A stretch of DNA of 43,768 bases from Sphingomonas bacterium (lineage in GTDB: Bacteria; Pseudomonadota; Alphaproteobacteria; Sphingomonadales; Sphingomonadaceae): the NCBI RefSeq assembly GCF_028293085.1, contig NZ_JAQGLC010000272.1, forward strand, positions 1 to 43,768. Reading direction: 5' to 3'. Below the pieces are notes generated by a model. That model ran no database searches. It saw only the letters and a program-made list of their open reading frames with translations, and had not been told where the DNA came from. Below, one piece after another: positions 26,770 through 35,653 of the stretch (position 1 is the first letter of the stretch; each line of letters starts with the position of its first letter). The position numbers were made by a program, and so were the translations under genes.

Positions 26770-28041
26770 CTAGTCGTGCTCGACGAGAGTCTCAAGTCGC
26801 GTCGTCCACTGTTCGAGCGCCGTATCGCGGAGAAAACCTTGCTGGAGCATGACCCGCGCCCTGCCGCCCATCGCGCGACATGCCGCACGATCGTCGGCAA
26901 GCGACAGGATCGCCGCAGCGAGGGCATGACCATCGCCGGGCGTGACCGCGATCCCGGCCTCGAGCTCGGCAATCATCGAGGGCACCTCGCCGTTCGGATC
27001 GCAGACCGCGACGATCGGCCGGGCCGCGGCGGCTATGCCAAACACCTTGCTCGGCACGATCAGCCCTTCGAACTCCGGCCGCAGCGACAGCCAATGGGCG
27101 TCTCCGACCGCCAGGCTTTCGGACAGCCGCGCGCGCGGCTGATAGGGTTGGAAGACGAAACGGTCACGGCGATCCTCGGCCGCTTTCCGGCGAAGCTCGG
27201 CCTGGGCATGTCCGCCACCGACGAACAGGAACCAGATATCGCGTCGCTCGGCGAGCAGCGCCGCCGCCGCCAACAGCGTGTCGGCTTCGTGCGCGCGGCC
27301 GAGATTGCCCGAATATTCGAGGACGAACGCATCATCGGGCAGGCCCCATTCCTCCCGCAGCGCCGGGCTGTTGGCGGCGGATGGCGCGATCGCCTCGTCG
27401 TCGCTCCAGTTGGCAATGATGGCGATGCGTCGCTCGGACACCCCATGCCGAGCGATCCGATCCGCCATGCGGCGCCCGATCGCCACGGTCAGCGCCGCGC
27501 GCCGCAACGAAAGATCGCGTAGCGCGCTCAGGGTGGCACCGATCGGCCCACGCAGGACGCGCATGCCCATTTCCGCTGCGATCTCCGGATAGAGATCCTG
27601 CACCCAGTTGACGAGTTTCGCCCCGCGCAATCGAGCGGCCACCAGCGCCACGAGACCGATCAGGGGCGGATCAGTCTTCGCAACGACGATCGTGCCGCGC
27701 CGAAGACGGCGCAGCAGCGCCCATCCAGCGCCGAAATAGAAAGTCATATAGGCGAGCAACCGGCCGGGCAGACCCGGTATCGCCGCCCCGATCGTCGGCA
27801 CCCTGGTAACAGCCACGCCGTTGATGCTGTCGCGCGCCGGCAATGTCGCACGGGCGGCGCCGTAGATCAGGCGGCTTGTGACGATTTCCACATCCCAGCC
27901 ACGTCCCGCCAGATGCTCGGCAAGGTCGGTCAGGATTTGTGCGGTTGCCGAGTGATCGGGAGCGTAGAAGCGGTTCACGAAGACGATCCGGCGACCGATC
28001 TTTTCGTGCATCGGGCTGCGCCCGGGGGAAGCGGAATCCAT
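26770..28041 (-). CDS. Glycosyltransferase family 4, WcaI-like
   Basis: Predicted GT-B glycosyltransferase of 423 residues, probably acting early on the lipid-linked intermediate. The N-terminus has FVNRFYAPDHSATAQILTDL and VEIVTSRLIYG, a pattern of WcaI-like enzymes. The middle contains KLVNWVQDLYPEIAAEMGM, also characteristic. The donor domain has FVLEYSGNLGRAHEADTLLA and FEGLIVPSKVFGIAAAARPI instead of a simple E-x7-E. The start ATG 28041 is used; ATG 28011 is an alternative. It lies 5 bases after the priming transferase gene, which fits addition of the second sugar, though this is only positional. Confidence 0.88.
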   Translation of the reverse strand: MDSASPGRSPMHEKIGRRIVFVNRFYAPDHSATAQILTDLAEHLAGRGWDVEIVTSRLIYGAARATLPARDSINGVAVTRVPTIGAAIPGLPGRLLAYMTFYFGAGWALLRRLRRGTIVVAKTDPPLIGLVALVAARLRGAKLVNWVQDLYPEIAAEMGMRVLRGPIGATLSALRDLSLRRAALTVAIGRRMADRIARHGVSERRIAIIANWSDDEAIAPSAANSPALREEWGLPDDAFVLEYSGNLGRAHEADTLLAAAALLAERRDIWFLFVGGGHAQAELRRKAAEDRRDRFVFQPYQPRARLSESLAVGDAHWLSLRPEFEGLIVPSKVFGIAAAARPIVAVCDPNGEVPSMIAELEAGIAVTPGDGHALAAAILSLADDRAACRAMGGRARVMLQQGFLRDTALEQWTTRLETLVEHD

Positions 28042-28046
28042 GAACT

Positions 28047-29336
28047 TTATTTGGAGCCGAAACCGTTGAGCATCACCACCACGGTGCGCATCGTGATCAA
28101 CACGTCCAGCCAGGCCGAGAAGTTCTTCACGTAGAAGAAGTCATATTGCAGCTTCATGTTGATCTCGGCGAGATCGGCGACATGTCCCTGGTTGACCTGG
28201 GCCCAGCCCGTGATGCCTGGCCGCACGATATGACGGTAGGAATAGAAGGGAATCTCCGCCTCGTACCAGGTCGACAGATCCATTGCCTCGGGGCGGGGTC
28301 CGATCCAGCTCATGTCGCCGGCGAGGATATTCAGAATCTGGGGGATCTCGTCGAGCCGCGTGCGGCGCAGGAAACGGCCGACGCGCGTGACGCGGTCGTC
28401 ATCCGCCTGCGTGATCGCGCTCACCCGCGAATCCTGGTCGGACGCCTCCGATCGGTGATTCATCGAGCGGAATTTGATCATCGTGAAAGGCCGCCCGCGA
28501 TAGCCCATCCGCTGCTGGCGAAAAAAGACCGGCCCGGAGGAATCGAGGCGAATGCTGATCGCAATCAACACCATCGTGACGGCCAGCACGGGCAGGACGG
28601 CCAGGCACGCGGCCAGATCGATCAACCGCTTGAGCTTGCGATAAGCGAGGTTCGGCAACAGCGATCCGAAGCTGTTCTCCGACAGGTGCTCGATCTCCAC
28701 CCGCCCGGTGAGCAATTCGCGAATCTGCTTCACATGATAGACGGGAACACCGCTGATCGCTGCGCGTGCGAGCAACCTCTCCCATGGAGATTCGAGATCG
28801 TGGTGAAGATCGGCGACGATCATTACGTCCGCTCCGGTCGGGACGGTCGGTTGTGCCATCGGCAGCCATTCCGCGCCGTCGATATCCTCCAGGAACCGCG
28901 TTCTTCCGCCGGGAACGACGTGAAAGCGCCGCACCGCGCCCCGGGCGCTCAGATAGGCCAGGGCATAGGCTGCGGCGACGCTCAGCGTGAAGCTGGCGAT
29001 CAGGACGGTCCGGTTATAGTCGAGCCTCAGCACCAGCGCGGTCATCATCGCGAGGCCGAAGGACATCGAGAAGGTCGGCAGGACGTAGATGAAGGTACGC
29101 GTACCCGGGAAACCGCCGATCCGACGCGACAGCAGCATCGCGCTGACCACGCTGGTGAAAGAGAGAACGAAGCTCGCCGGTGCCGACGGATGGTGGTCGT
29201 AATTGGTGTGAACGCCGTATCGGGCGGCGAACGGCAACAAGATGCCCAGCAGAATTTCGACAGCCAGCTGTACCCGCAGCGATGAGACCCATCGTGTGCT
29301 GCCCACCAAGCTCGAAAGGTTGCGCTGCATCAACAT
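28047..29336 (-). CDS. Polyprenyl-phosphate glycosyl-1-phosphate transferase (priming enzyme)
   Basis: Starts repeat-unit synthesis by moving a sugar-1-phosphate onto undecaprenyl phosphate. The 429-residue protein has about four or five membrane segments in the N-terminal half and a small central domain. The C-terminal catalytic domain of the WcaJ/WbaP family has a re-entrant segment near KRLIDLAACLAVLPVL, then GPVFFRQQRMGYRGRPF, MIKFRSM, RLDEIPQILNIL and MSWIGPRPEA. The first gene of the minus-strand block, it is probably transcribed from the 593-base spacer upstream. The first sugar (Glc, Gal or HexNAc) cannot be told from sequence. Confidence 0.93.
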   Translation of the reverse strand: MLMQRNLSSLVGSTRWVSSLRVQLAVEILLGILLPFAARYGVHTNYDHHPSAPASFVLSFTSVVSAMLLSRRIGGFPGTRTFIYVLPTFSMSFGLAMMTALVLRLDYNRTVLIASFTLSVAAAYALAYLSARGAVRRFHVVPGGRTRFLEDIDGAEWLPMAQPTVPTGADVMIVADLHHDLESPWERLLARAAISGVPVYHVKQIRELLTGRVEIEHLSENSFGSLLPNLAYRKLKRLIDLAACLAVLPVLAVTMVLIAISIRLDSSGPVFFRQQRMGYRGRPFTMIKFRSMNHRSEASDQDSRVSAITQADDDRVTRVGRFLRRTRLDEIPQILNILAGDMSWIGPRPEAMDLSTWYEAEIPFYSYRHIVRPGITGWAQVNQGHVADLAEINMKLQYDFFYVKNFSAWLDVLITMRTVVVMLNGFGSK

Positions 29337-29929
29337 AGATCAATCTCGAACCCGTCGCTGCGAAACTACTGCCATCGCTAAGCTCCAGCCGTGACGACCA
29401 ATGCTCGCCGTGGCATGCACCACGCTTTCTGCCGCCGAACTTCCTTGATCGAAAACGGCGCCCAAATCCAGCCACCTCCCGCACCTGCGAACATATTCCT
29501 CTGGAGAAGCCCGATGAACCGAGTGTAGCCGCGCGCCCCCGTCAGCCACATACCATTCCTCCTGGTGTGCCGCGACAAAAACATGCCGAAACGGGCCGAT
29601 TCGCCTTTTCGATCGGCCCCGAAGGGCGATGCGCGCGCACGAATCGACCGGTGGGCAGTCCGACCGATTGTCTTGAATCAGGACGCAACAGCAGCAGAAG
29701 GCAGCGGCACGCGCTGTACGTCGACCGTTTTCCTGGGGTTAACCTTTTGTTTGGTATACGCCGGCCATATGATCTTCGCGTCGTATGAAACCTTTTGTGC
29801 GGTGTGGTGTTACCGCATCAGTTCGAACTGTTGTGCAGGCGCGAACGTTTTGAGGGTGGACAAAATCGGGGCTTAACGCTAATCCCAAGTGGTGAGCCTA
29901 CTTCCAAGCGGTTCAGGAGGAGACTGATA
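29337..29929. other. Divergent regulatory spacer of 593 bases
   Basis: No convincing gene is seen. It separates the priming transferase (minus) from the small exported FecR-like protein (plus) and should hold promoters for both. The right half is AT-richer. It contains an inverted repeat TGCGGT/ACCGCA (29798-29803 and 29812-29817) and a 12-base palindrome at 29819-29830. A weak sigma-70-like pair, TTGAGG at 29850 and TAACGC at 29874, faces the plus-strand gene. Confidence 0.6.
29819..29830. promoter_or_regulatory. Perfect 12-base palindrome CAGTTCGAACTG, candidate operator
   Basis: The site is fully self-complementary and lies 99 bases before the ATG at 29930, just upstream of a weak promoter candidate. 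A second inverted repeat is adjacent (29798-29817). It could bind a dimeric regulator; this is inference from symmetry and position. Confidence 0.35.
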
Positions 29930-30367
29930 ATGAAATTTTCGCGGGTAACCGCCGCCATCGTCATGGCGAGCCTTTCTTCACCGCTATTTGCCGGTGCAGA
30001 GCAGTCGGTCGGCAAGCTGACCGCCGCCAGCGAGGGCACGTTCATCTCGCGCGATGGCACGCTGACTCCGGCGACTGCCGGTCAGTCGCTCTATGCCGGT
30101 GACCGCATCGTGACGCGTGGCCAGGCCAATGCCAAGGTCGCGTTCCCGGGCTGCAACTTCGCGATGGCGCCGACCTCGGTGCTTTCGGTTGGCGCGTCGA
30201 CTTGCGCGACCGCTCCGAAGTCTTTCGCTCAGGATGGTGGTGACGCAGGCGCCGGCGCTGGCGAAAATCATGGCGGTGGGGTCATTCTCGGCCTCGCCAT
30301 CCTGGCTGCAGGCGCTGGCACCTATTTCGCGTTCGCCAAGAACAACTCGAAGCCCGCCAGCCCGTAA
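29930..30367 (+). CDS. Small exported FecR-like-domain protein with C-terminal membrane segment
   Basis: No named family is certain. The 145-residue protein has a signal peptide (MKFSRVTAAIVMASLSSPLF, cleavage near AGA-EQ). The globular part, about residues 27-95, follows the FecR pattern: GKLTAASEGTFISRDGTLTP, then AGDRIVTRGQANAKVAF and MAPTSVLSVG. It has two cysteines that could form a disulfide. A Gly/Ala-rich linker leads to a hydrophobic helix (VILGLAILAAGAGTYFAFA) and a short polar tail. It would be a periplasmic domain tethered by a C-terminal helix. AGGAGG at 29915-29920, 9 bases before ATG 29930, is one of the best ribosome sites in the window, and an intrinsic terminator follows. 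It is monocistronic and divergent from the EPS block. Confidence 0.85.
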   Translation: MKFSRVTAAIVMASLSSPLFAGAEQSVGKLTAASEGTFISRDGTLTPATAGQSLYAGDRIVTRGQANAKVAFPGCNFAMAPTSVLSVGASTCATAPKSFAQDGGDAGAGAGENHGGGVILGLAILAAGAGTYFAFAKNNSKPASP

Positions 30368-30392
30368 GCGCTGCGGTCTCGACAGAACAAAC

Positions 30393-30424
30393 AGGGCCGG
30401 ACGCAAGTCCGGCCCTTTTTTCTT
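30393..30424 (+). terminator. Intrinsic terminator after the FecR-like gene
   Basis: A perfect 10-base stem, AGGGCCGGAC with GTCCGGCCCT, closes a GCAA tetraloop and is followed by six T. It begins 26 bases after the stop and is the clearest terminator in the window. It also lies before the converging rfbB end. Confidence 0.95.
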
Positions 30425-30462
30425 GGCCGGTCGCCAGATGCGGCTCTTCGAGCCCGCGCTGC

Positions 30463-31536
30463 CTAGTTGCGGCGCCCTGCCGCCAGGCCAGCTGGGTTCC
30501 GCGCAGTCGCGTCCTCGAGATACCAGTCGACCGTCGCGGCCAGGCCCGCGACGAAACCGATCTCCGCCCGCCAACCCAGCTCCCGCTCGATGCGGGAAGG
30601 GTCAATCGCGTAGCGCCGGTCATGCCCGGCTCGGTCGGTTACGAATCGGATCAGATCGCGTCGGCGCCGGTTGCCGACCATCGGCAGCCGTTCGTCGAGC
30701 AGATCGCAGATCGTCGCCACGACAGCGACGTTGCTGTGCTCCTCGCGCGCGCCGACGGCATAGCTCGCGCCCGGCACCCCACCAAGCACCACGGTTTCGA
30801 GTGCCCGAGCATGATCGTCGACGTGCAACCAATCGCGAACATTGGCGCCGGTGCCATATACCGGCAACGTCTCGCCTCGAATCGCCCGGGTAATCGTCAG
30901 CGGGATGAGCTTTTCGGGATGCTGACAGGGTCCGTAATTGTTGCTGCAGTTCGACAGGACGACGGGCAAGCCATAGGTGTGGCCCCACGCCCGGACGAGG
31001 TGATCCGCCGCTGCCTTCGACGCCGAATAAGGCGAGGACGGGCGATAGGGCGATTCCTCGCTGAACCGGCTGTCGTCGAACGGCAGGTCGCCGAACACTT
31101 CGTCGGTGGAGACGTGATGGAAGCGGAACCGCTCCTTCGCTTCCCCTTCCAGCGAACGCCAATGATCGAGCGCCGCTTCGAGCAGGTGGAAGGTTCCGGT
31201 GATGTTGGTCTCGATGAAGATTGCGGGACCCGCGATCGAACGATCGACATGGCTTTCGGCGGCGAGGTGCATCACCGCATCGACCGATTCTTCCACGAGC
31301 AATCCGGCCACCAGAGCGCGATCGGAAATGTCGCCGTGCACGAATCGGTAGTTGGGCGATCGCTCGACGTTGGCCAGCGCCGTCAGCGAGCCCGCATAAG
31401 TGAGTTTGTCGAGATTGAGGACGCGGGTCCGTCCACCCCGAATCAGGTGCCTGCAGAGTGCCGAGCCGACAAAGCCGGCGCCGCCGGTCACCAAAATGGT
31501 CCGCTTGGGCCCGGCGCCCGCGATCATCGCGATCAT
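30463..31536 (-). CDS. rfbB: dTDP-glucose 4,6-dehydratase
   Basis: Converts dTDP-glucose to dTDP-4-keto-6-deoxyglucose. The 357-residue extended SDR has [20 protein letters not shown] near the N-terminus. [28 protein letters not shown], YxxxK in [14 protein letters not shown] and [17 protein letters not shown] are all RmlB signatures. The start ATG 31536 overlaps the stop of rfbA (ATGA); upstream in-frame residues belong to the rfbA shadow. rfbC and rfbD, needed for dTDP-rhamnose, are not adjacent, so either they lie elsewhere or the intermediate goes to another 6-deoxy sugar. Confidence 0.96.
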   Translation of the reverse strand: MIAMIAGAGPKRTILVTGGAGFVGSALCRHLIRGGRTRVLNLDKLTYAGSLTALANVERSPNYRFVHGDISDRALVAGLLVEESVDAVMHLAAESHVDRSIAGPAIFIETNITGTFHLLEAALDHWRSLEGEAKERFRFHHVSTDEVFGDLPFDDSRFSEESPYRPSSPYSASKAAADHLVRAWGHTYGLPVVLSNCSNNYGPCQHPEKLIPLTITRAIRGETLPVYGTGANVRDWLHVDDHARALETVVLGGVPGASYAVGAREEHSNVAVVATICDLLDERLPMVGNRRRRDLIRFVTDRAGHDRRYAIDPSRIERELGWRAEIGFVAGLAATVDWYLEDATARNPAGLAAGRRN

Positions 31537-32411
31537 GCGGCGAGCGCGCACTGGCGCAGATAGGTGGCGTATTCGGTCTCGCCGAGCTGATCGGCCCGCG
31601 CGACCAGGGCACTGCTGTCGAGATAACCGAGATCGTGCGCGATCTCCTCGAGGCACGCGACCTTGATTCCCTGGCGGCGCTCGATCGTCCGCACGAAGGA
31701 CGAGGCGTCGTGCAGGCTGTCATGCGTACCGGTGTCGAGCCAGGCATAGCCCCGACCGAGCCGCCCGATATCGAGTTGTCCGGCAGCGAGATAAGCACTC
31801 AGAACGTCGACGATCTCCAGCTCTCCGCGTGCCGAGGGAACGAGGTTGCGAGCGATATCGACGACGCCGGCCTCGCAGAAATAGAGGCCGGTGAGCGCCC
31901 AGTTGGATTGCGGAGCGGCTGGTTTCTCTTCGATCGAAAGGGCCTGGCCCGTCGCGGGATCGAAGGTGACGACGCCGTATCGCTCGGGATCGGTGACCTG
32001 ATAGGCGAACACCGTCGATCGTCCGGCTTCCGCAGCGGCCGCTGCGGCGCGGCATTTGCTGCCAAGGCCATCGCCATGGAAGATGTTGTCGCCGAGAATC
32101 AGCGCGCACGGCTCGCCGGCGAGGAATTCGGCGCCGATCAGAAAGGCTTGGGGCAACCCCTGCGGCTCGGGCTGTTCGGCATATGAAATGTCGATCCCGA
32201 ACCCCGATCCGTCACCCAGCAGGAGGCGAAACATCGGCAGGTCGCGCGGCGTGGAGATGATCAGGATGTCGCGGACGCCGGCCAGCATCAGCACCGAGAG
32301 CGGATAATAGATCATCGGCTTGTCGAACACCGGCAGCAGTTGCTTCGACAGCGCGAGCGTCGCCGGGTATAGCCGCGTGCCGGCGCCCCCCGCCAGGACG
32401 ATCCCTTTCAT
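31533..32411 (-). CDS. rfbA: Glucose-1-phosphate thymidylyltransferase
   Basis: Makes dTDP-glucose from dTTP and glucose-1-phosphate. The 292-residue length is typical of Rml[21 protein letters not shown] holds the nucleotide-binding GGxGTRL loop, followed by [54 protein letters not shown] and [16 protein letters not shown] complete the family pattern. GCGGGAAG just before the ATG acts as the ribosome site. It is the first gene of an rfbA-rfbB pair, divergent from the epimerase at 32546 across 134 bases that must hold both promoters. Confidence 0.97.
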   Translation of the reverse strand: MKGIVLAGGAGTRLYPATLALSKQLLPVFDKPMIYYPLSVLMLAGVRDILIISTPRDLPMFRLLLGDGSGFGIDISYAEQPEPQGLPQAFLIGAEFLAGEPCALILGDNIFHGDGLGSKCRAAAAAAEAGRSTVFAYQVTDPERYGVVTFDPATGQALSIEEKPAAPQSNWALTGLYFCEAGVVDIARNLVPSARGELEIVDVLSAYLAAGQLDIGRLGRGYAWLDTGTHDSLHDASSFVRTIERRQGIKVACLEEIAHDLGYLDSSALVARADQLGETEYATYLRQCALAA

Positions 32412-32545
32412 ATTCTTCCCGCAATTCCCGCAATTGATCGACCGGGAATAGCGCCAAATGGTTAAAGCCCTCCGCGCAAGTCCGGCCCGGCCTTGCCAAT
32501 CCGATCGGGCCTTCCTAGGCCCCGATCCGTGGAGCGAACGATCTG

Positions 32546-33544
32546 ATGCGTATTCTCGTGACTGGCGCCGCCGGCTTCATCGGCTATCATGTCGCCGCGC
32601 GGCTCATCGCGCGCGGCGACACGGTCATCGGGATCGACAATCTCAACGACTATTACAGCGTGGCGCTGAAACGGGCGCGCCTGGAGCAACTCGGCGGCTC
32701 GGACGGCGAGCGCTTTAGATTCCTCGAACTCGACTTCGCCGACAGGAGCGCGCTGGACGCGTCGCTGTCGGGGCTGGAATTCGACCGGATCGTGCATCTC
32801 GGCGCGCAGGCGGGCGTGCGGTATTCGCTCGAAAATCCACACGCCTATCTGTCGTCGAACCTCGCCGGCCATCTCAATATCCTGGAACTGGCGCGTGCGC
32901 GGGGCACCGAGCATCTCGTCTACGCATCGTCCTCGTCCGTTTACGGCGGGAACACCGAGCTGCCGTTCCGGGTGGAAGACCGGGTCGATCATCCGCTGTC
33001 GCTCTACGCCGCCACGAAAAAGGCGGACGAGCTGATGAGTGAAACCTATGCCCATCTCTATCGGCTGCCGCAGACCGGCCTGCGCTTCTTCACGGTCTAT
33101 GGCCCGTGGGGACGGCCGGACATGGCGATGTGGCTGTTCACCAAGGCGATCCTCGAAGGCGACCCCATTCGCGTCTTCAACGGCGGCGATATGCGGCGCG
33201 ACTTCACCTATATCGACGATGTCGTCGCCGGGGTCGTCGCCTGTACGCTGAAGGCGCCGCTCGACGATGGCGCGCCCAAGGCCGGCGGCAGCCAGGCGCC
33301 GCATGCGATCTACAATATCGGCAACCACCGGGCGGAAGAGCTGGGCCGGCTGATCGCGCTGATCGAGCAGGCGTGCGGCCGCGACGCCATCAAGATCATG
33401 GAGCCGATGCAGCCTGGCGACGTCCATGCGACCTATGCCGATATCAGCGCGATCCAGCGCGATATAGGGTTCGTGCCCTCGACGTCGCTCGACGTCGGCG
33501 TGCCGCTGTTCGTGGACTGGTACCGAAGTTATCACGGCCTTTGA
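32546..33544 (+). CDS. UDP-glucuronate 4-epimerase, CapI/LspL-like
   Basis: Predicted to interconvert UDP-glucuronate and UDP-galacturonate. The 332-residue extended SDR shows [20 protein letters not shown] and [17 protein letters not shown], a feature of the CapI/LspL group. [35 protein letters not shown], YxxxK in [13 protein letters not shown] and [16 protein letters not shown] are also typical. It lies alone between divergent rfbA and convergent galU. Its supply of UDP-GalA would feed the EPS cluster; UDP-GlcA itself must come from an enzyme outside the window. Confidence 0.92.
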   Translation: MRILVTGAAGFIGYHVAARLIARGDTVIGIDNLNDYYSVALKRARLEQLGGSDGERFRFLELDFADRSALDASLSGLEFDRIVHLGAQAGVRYSLENPHAYLSSNLAGHLNILELARARGTEHLVYASSSSVYGGNTELPFRVEDRVDHPLSLYAATKKADELMSETYAHLYRLPQTGLRFFTVYGPWGRPDMAMWLFTKAILEGDPIRVFNGGDMRRDFTYIDDVVAGVVACTLKAPLDDGAPKAGGSQAPHAIYNIGNHRAEELGRLIALIEQACGRDAIKIMEPMQPGDVHATYADISAIQRDIGFVPSTSLDVGVPLFVDWYRSYHGL

Positions 33545-33560
33545 CGGCCGCTGACGCGCC

Positions 33561-34430
33561 TTAGCGCAGCAGGTTCACCGCAAAGGCCCGCACCGCAGGG
33601 CCGATATCCTCGCGACCGACCGCCACAGCCAGATTGGCCTGAACATAGCCCGCCTTGTCGCCGCAATCATAGCGCGTGCCGTCAAAGGTCAGGCCGTGAA
33701 AGGGCTGATCGCCGATCATCCGCGCCATCGCGTCGGTCAGCTGGATCTCGCCGCCGGCGCCCTTTTGCTGAGTCTCGAGCACCCGCATCACCTCGGGCTG
33801 CAGAATGTAGCGCCCGATCACCGAGAGGTTGGACGGCGCCGTGCCGGGCTTGGGCTTCTCGACCAGGCCCTTGACCTGCGTGAGTGCGCCGGCGCGCACG
33901 CCCGGCGTGATCACGCCGTACATGTGAGTCTGGTCCTCGGGCACTTCCTGCGCGCAGATCATGTTGCCGCCGACCTGCATATAGGCGTCGACCATCTGCT
34001 TGAGGCAGCCGGGCTGCCCGACCATGAAATCGTCGGCAAGCAGCACCGCGAAAGGCTCGTCGCCGACGATGTCGCGCGCGCACCACACAGCGTGGCCGAG
34101 ACCCATCGGTTCCTGCTGGCGGACATAGGCGACGGCGCCGGGTTTCAGCCGGGTCTGGTGGAGCAGCTCCATCGACTTGCCGCGATGTGCCATCGTCGTC
34201 TCGAGTTCATAGGCGATGTCGAAATGGTCTTCGATCGCCGATTTACCGCGACCGGTGACGAAGATCATCTGCTCGATCCCCGCCTCGATCGCCTCGTCGA
34301 CGGCGTACTGGATCAGCGGCCGATCGACCACGGGCAGCATCTCCTTGGGCAGCGCTTTGGTGGCGGGCAGGAAGCGCGTGCCGAGACCACCCACGGGAAA
34401 CACGGCCTTTCGCAACGGCTTGATCGGCAT
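33561..34430 (-). CDS. galU: UTP-glucose-1-phosphate uridylyltransferase
   Basis: Makes UDP-glucose, the root of UDP-GlcA, UDP-xylose and UDP-GalA. The 289-residue protein has KAVFPVGGLGTRFLPATKAL with the nucleotide-binding loop, then PKEMLPVVDRPLIQYAVDEA and MIFVTGRGKSAIEDHFD. FAVLLADDFMVGQPGCLKQM and KGLVEKPKPG complete the GalU pattern. ATG 34430 is chosen because residues before it (from 34469) are basic and non-family. The ribosome site is purine-rich (AGAGAGACGAG). It converges on the epimerase gene with a 16-base gap. Confidence 0.97.
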   Translation of the reverse strand: MPIKPLRKAVFPVGGLGTRFLPATKALPKEMLPVVDRPLIQYAVDEAIEAGIEQMIFVTGRGKSAIEDHFDIAYELETTMAHRGKSMELLHQTRLKPGAVAYVRQQEPMGLGHAVWCARDIVGDEPFAVLLADDFMVGQPGCLKQMVDAYMQVGGNMICAQEVPEDQTHMYGVITPGVRAGALTQVKGLVEKPKPGTAPSNLSVIGRYILQPEVMRVLETQQKGAGGEIQLTDAMARMIGDQPFHGLTFDGTRYDCGDKAGYVQANLAVAVGREDIGPAVRAFAVNLLR

Positions 34431-34526
34431 CTCGTCTCTCTTTTGAAGCTTGAATCGATGGCGGCGCATCGAGATGTTGGCACCCCCGGCCCTAATCGGA
34501 CGCCACGCGAAAGGGAAGTGCCGACG

Positions 34527-34646
34527 TCAGGCCCTGAGCCACCACCGCAGCAGCGTCGCGACGAGCCCGAGCGCGAGGACGCTCATCGCCCAGATCGCGG
34601 CCATCCAGGCGAGCCGCTTCCACACGGGGCCGGCGTCCTCCGCCAT
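34527..34646 (-). CDS. DUF2474-like cytochrome bd accessory mini-protein
   Basis: A 39-residue single-membrane-span protein that likely stabilises the cytochrome bd-type oxidase, in the manner of CydX/CydP-like subunits. It begins MAEDAGPVWKRLAW and has one hydrophobic helix ending LLRWWLRA. The WKRL motif, Trp-rich helix and position directly after cydB match DUF2474. Its ATG at 34646 overlaps the cydB stop by one base (TGATG), which implies coupled translation. It is easily missed because it is so short. A direct role is inferred from the family and location. Confidence 0.82.
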   Translation of the reverse strand: MAEDAGPVWKRLAWMAAIWAMSVLALGLVATLLRWWLRA

Positions 34647-35653
34647 CAATGATAGCCGTGCGCGCCGACCTTGCCGCGGAACACCCAATAGGCCCAGCCG
34701 GTATAGCCGAGGATCAGGGGCAGCATCACACCAGCGCCGATCAGCATGAAGACCTGCGAGGATTCGGGCGCGGCCGCATCCCAGATCGTCACCTGATCGG
34801 GCACGATGAAGGGATACATGCTGATCCCGAGGCCGACGAAGCAGAGCGCGAACAGAGCGAGCGTCAACAGGAAGGGTGCGAACTCCGCCCCGCGGCCGAG
34901 TGCGCGCCAGAACAGAAAGCCCAACACGGCAACCAGCACGGGAACGGGCGCGGTCAGCAAGAGGCCCGGCATGGTCAGCCATCGGGAATAATAGTCATGA
35001 TCGAGAAAAGGCGTCGCCGCACTGACGGCGGCGATCGCGATCAGCGTGATGATGCCGTAGCACCGCGCGAGCCGATAGGCGTGCTTCTGCGCTTGCCCTT
35101 CGGTCTTCGCGATCAGCCAGGTGCAGCCGAGCAGCGCATAGGCAGCGAGCACGCTGGCGCCGGTGAGCAGGCTGAACGGCGTCAACCAGTCAAGCCAGCC
35201 GCCGCCATAGCCGCGCCCGGCAACCTTCACGCCCTGCAGCAGCGCGCCGAGGACGATGCCCTGCGCCAGCGCGGCGACGATCGATCCGGTGGTGAAGGCG
35301 AGATCCCAGAAGGCGCGGTGGCGCGCGTCGCGCCAGCGGAATTCGAAGGCGACACCGCGGAAGACCAGACCGAGCAGCATCGCGATGATCGGGGGGTAAA
35401 AGGCCGGCATCAAGATGGCGAAGGCGAGCGGAAAGGCCGCCATCAACCCGCCGCCGCCCAGCACCAGCCAGGTTTCGTTGCCGTCCCACACCGGCGCGAT
35501 CGCGTTCATTGCCGCGTCGCGCTCTTCGCCGACGCCGAACGCGGGGAAGATGATGCCGATGCCCAGGTCGAAGCCGTCGAGCACGACATAGGCGAAGACC
35601 GCGAAAGCGATCAGGAAGGCCCAGATCGTCGCCAGATCGTAATTGTAGCTCAT
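34646..35653 (-). CDS. cydB: Cytochrome bd-type (CioB) ubiquinol oxidase subunit II
   Basis: Integral membrane partner of CydA in the quinol oxidase. The 335-residue protein has about eight to nine hydrophobic helices. It starts YNYDLATIWAFLIAFAVFAY and contains VLDGFDLGIGIIFPAFG, which carries the GFDLG signature. WDGNETWLVLGGGGLMAAFP is another hallmark, and FRGVAFEFRWRD follows. The ATG at 35653 overlaps the cydA stop by four bases, and the DUF2474 mini-gene overlaps its own stop. It forms a cydA-cydB-DUF2474 operon unrelated to EPS synthesis. Confidence 0.96.
   Translation of the reverse strand: MSYNYDLATIWAFLIAFAVFAYVVLDGFDLGIGIIFPAFGVGEERDAAMNAIAPVWDGNETWLVLGGGGLMAAFPLAFAILMPAFYPPIIAMLLGLVFRGVAFEFRWRDARHRAFWDLAFTTGSIVAALAQGIVLGALLQGVKVAGRGYGGGWLDWLTPFSLLTGASVLAAYALLGCTWLIAKTEGQAQKHAYRLARCYGIITLIAIAAVSAATPFLDHDYYSRWLTMPGLLLTAPVPVLVAVLGFLFWRALGRGAEFAPFLLTLALFALCFVGLGISMYPFIVPDQVTIWDAAAPESSQVFMLIGAGVMLPLILGYTGWAYWVFRGKVGAHGYH

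Noticed and set aside
29815..29845. GTTCGAAC resembling a tRNA T-loop
   Set aside because: The flanking bases do not form the T-arm, acceptor or anticodon stems; the site is better explained as a palindrome.
29565..29876. 103-codon plus-strand frame in the divergent spacer
   Set aside because: No ribosome site, no domain, odd composition with many cysteines, and it overlaps the probable promoter region.
32418..32435. Tandem direct repeat of CCCGCAATT before rfbA
   Set aside because: Only two short copies overlapping the ribosome site; this may be chance, so it is not called a regulatory site.
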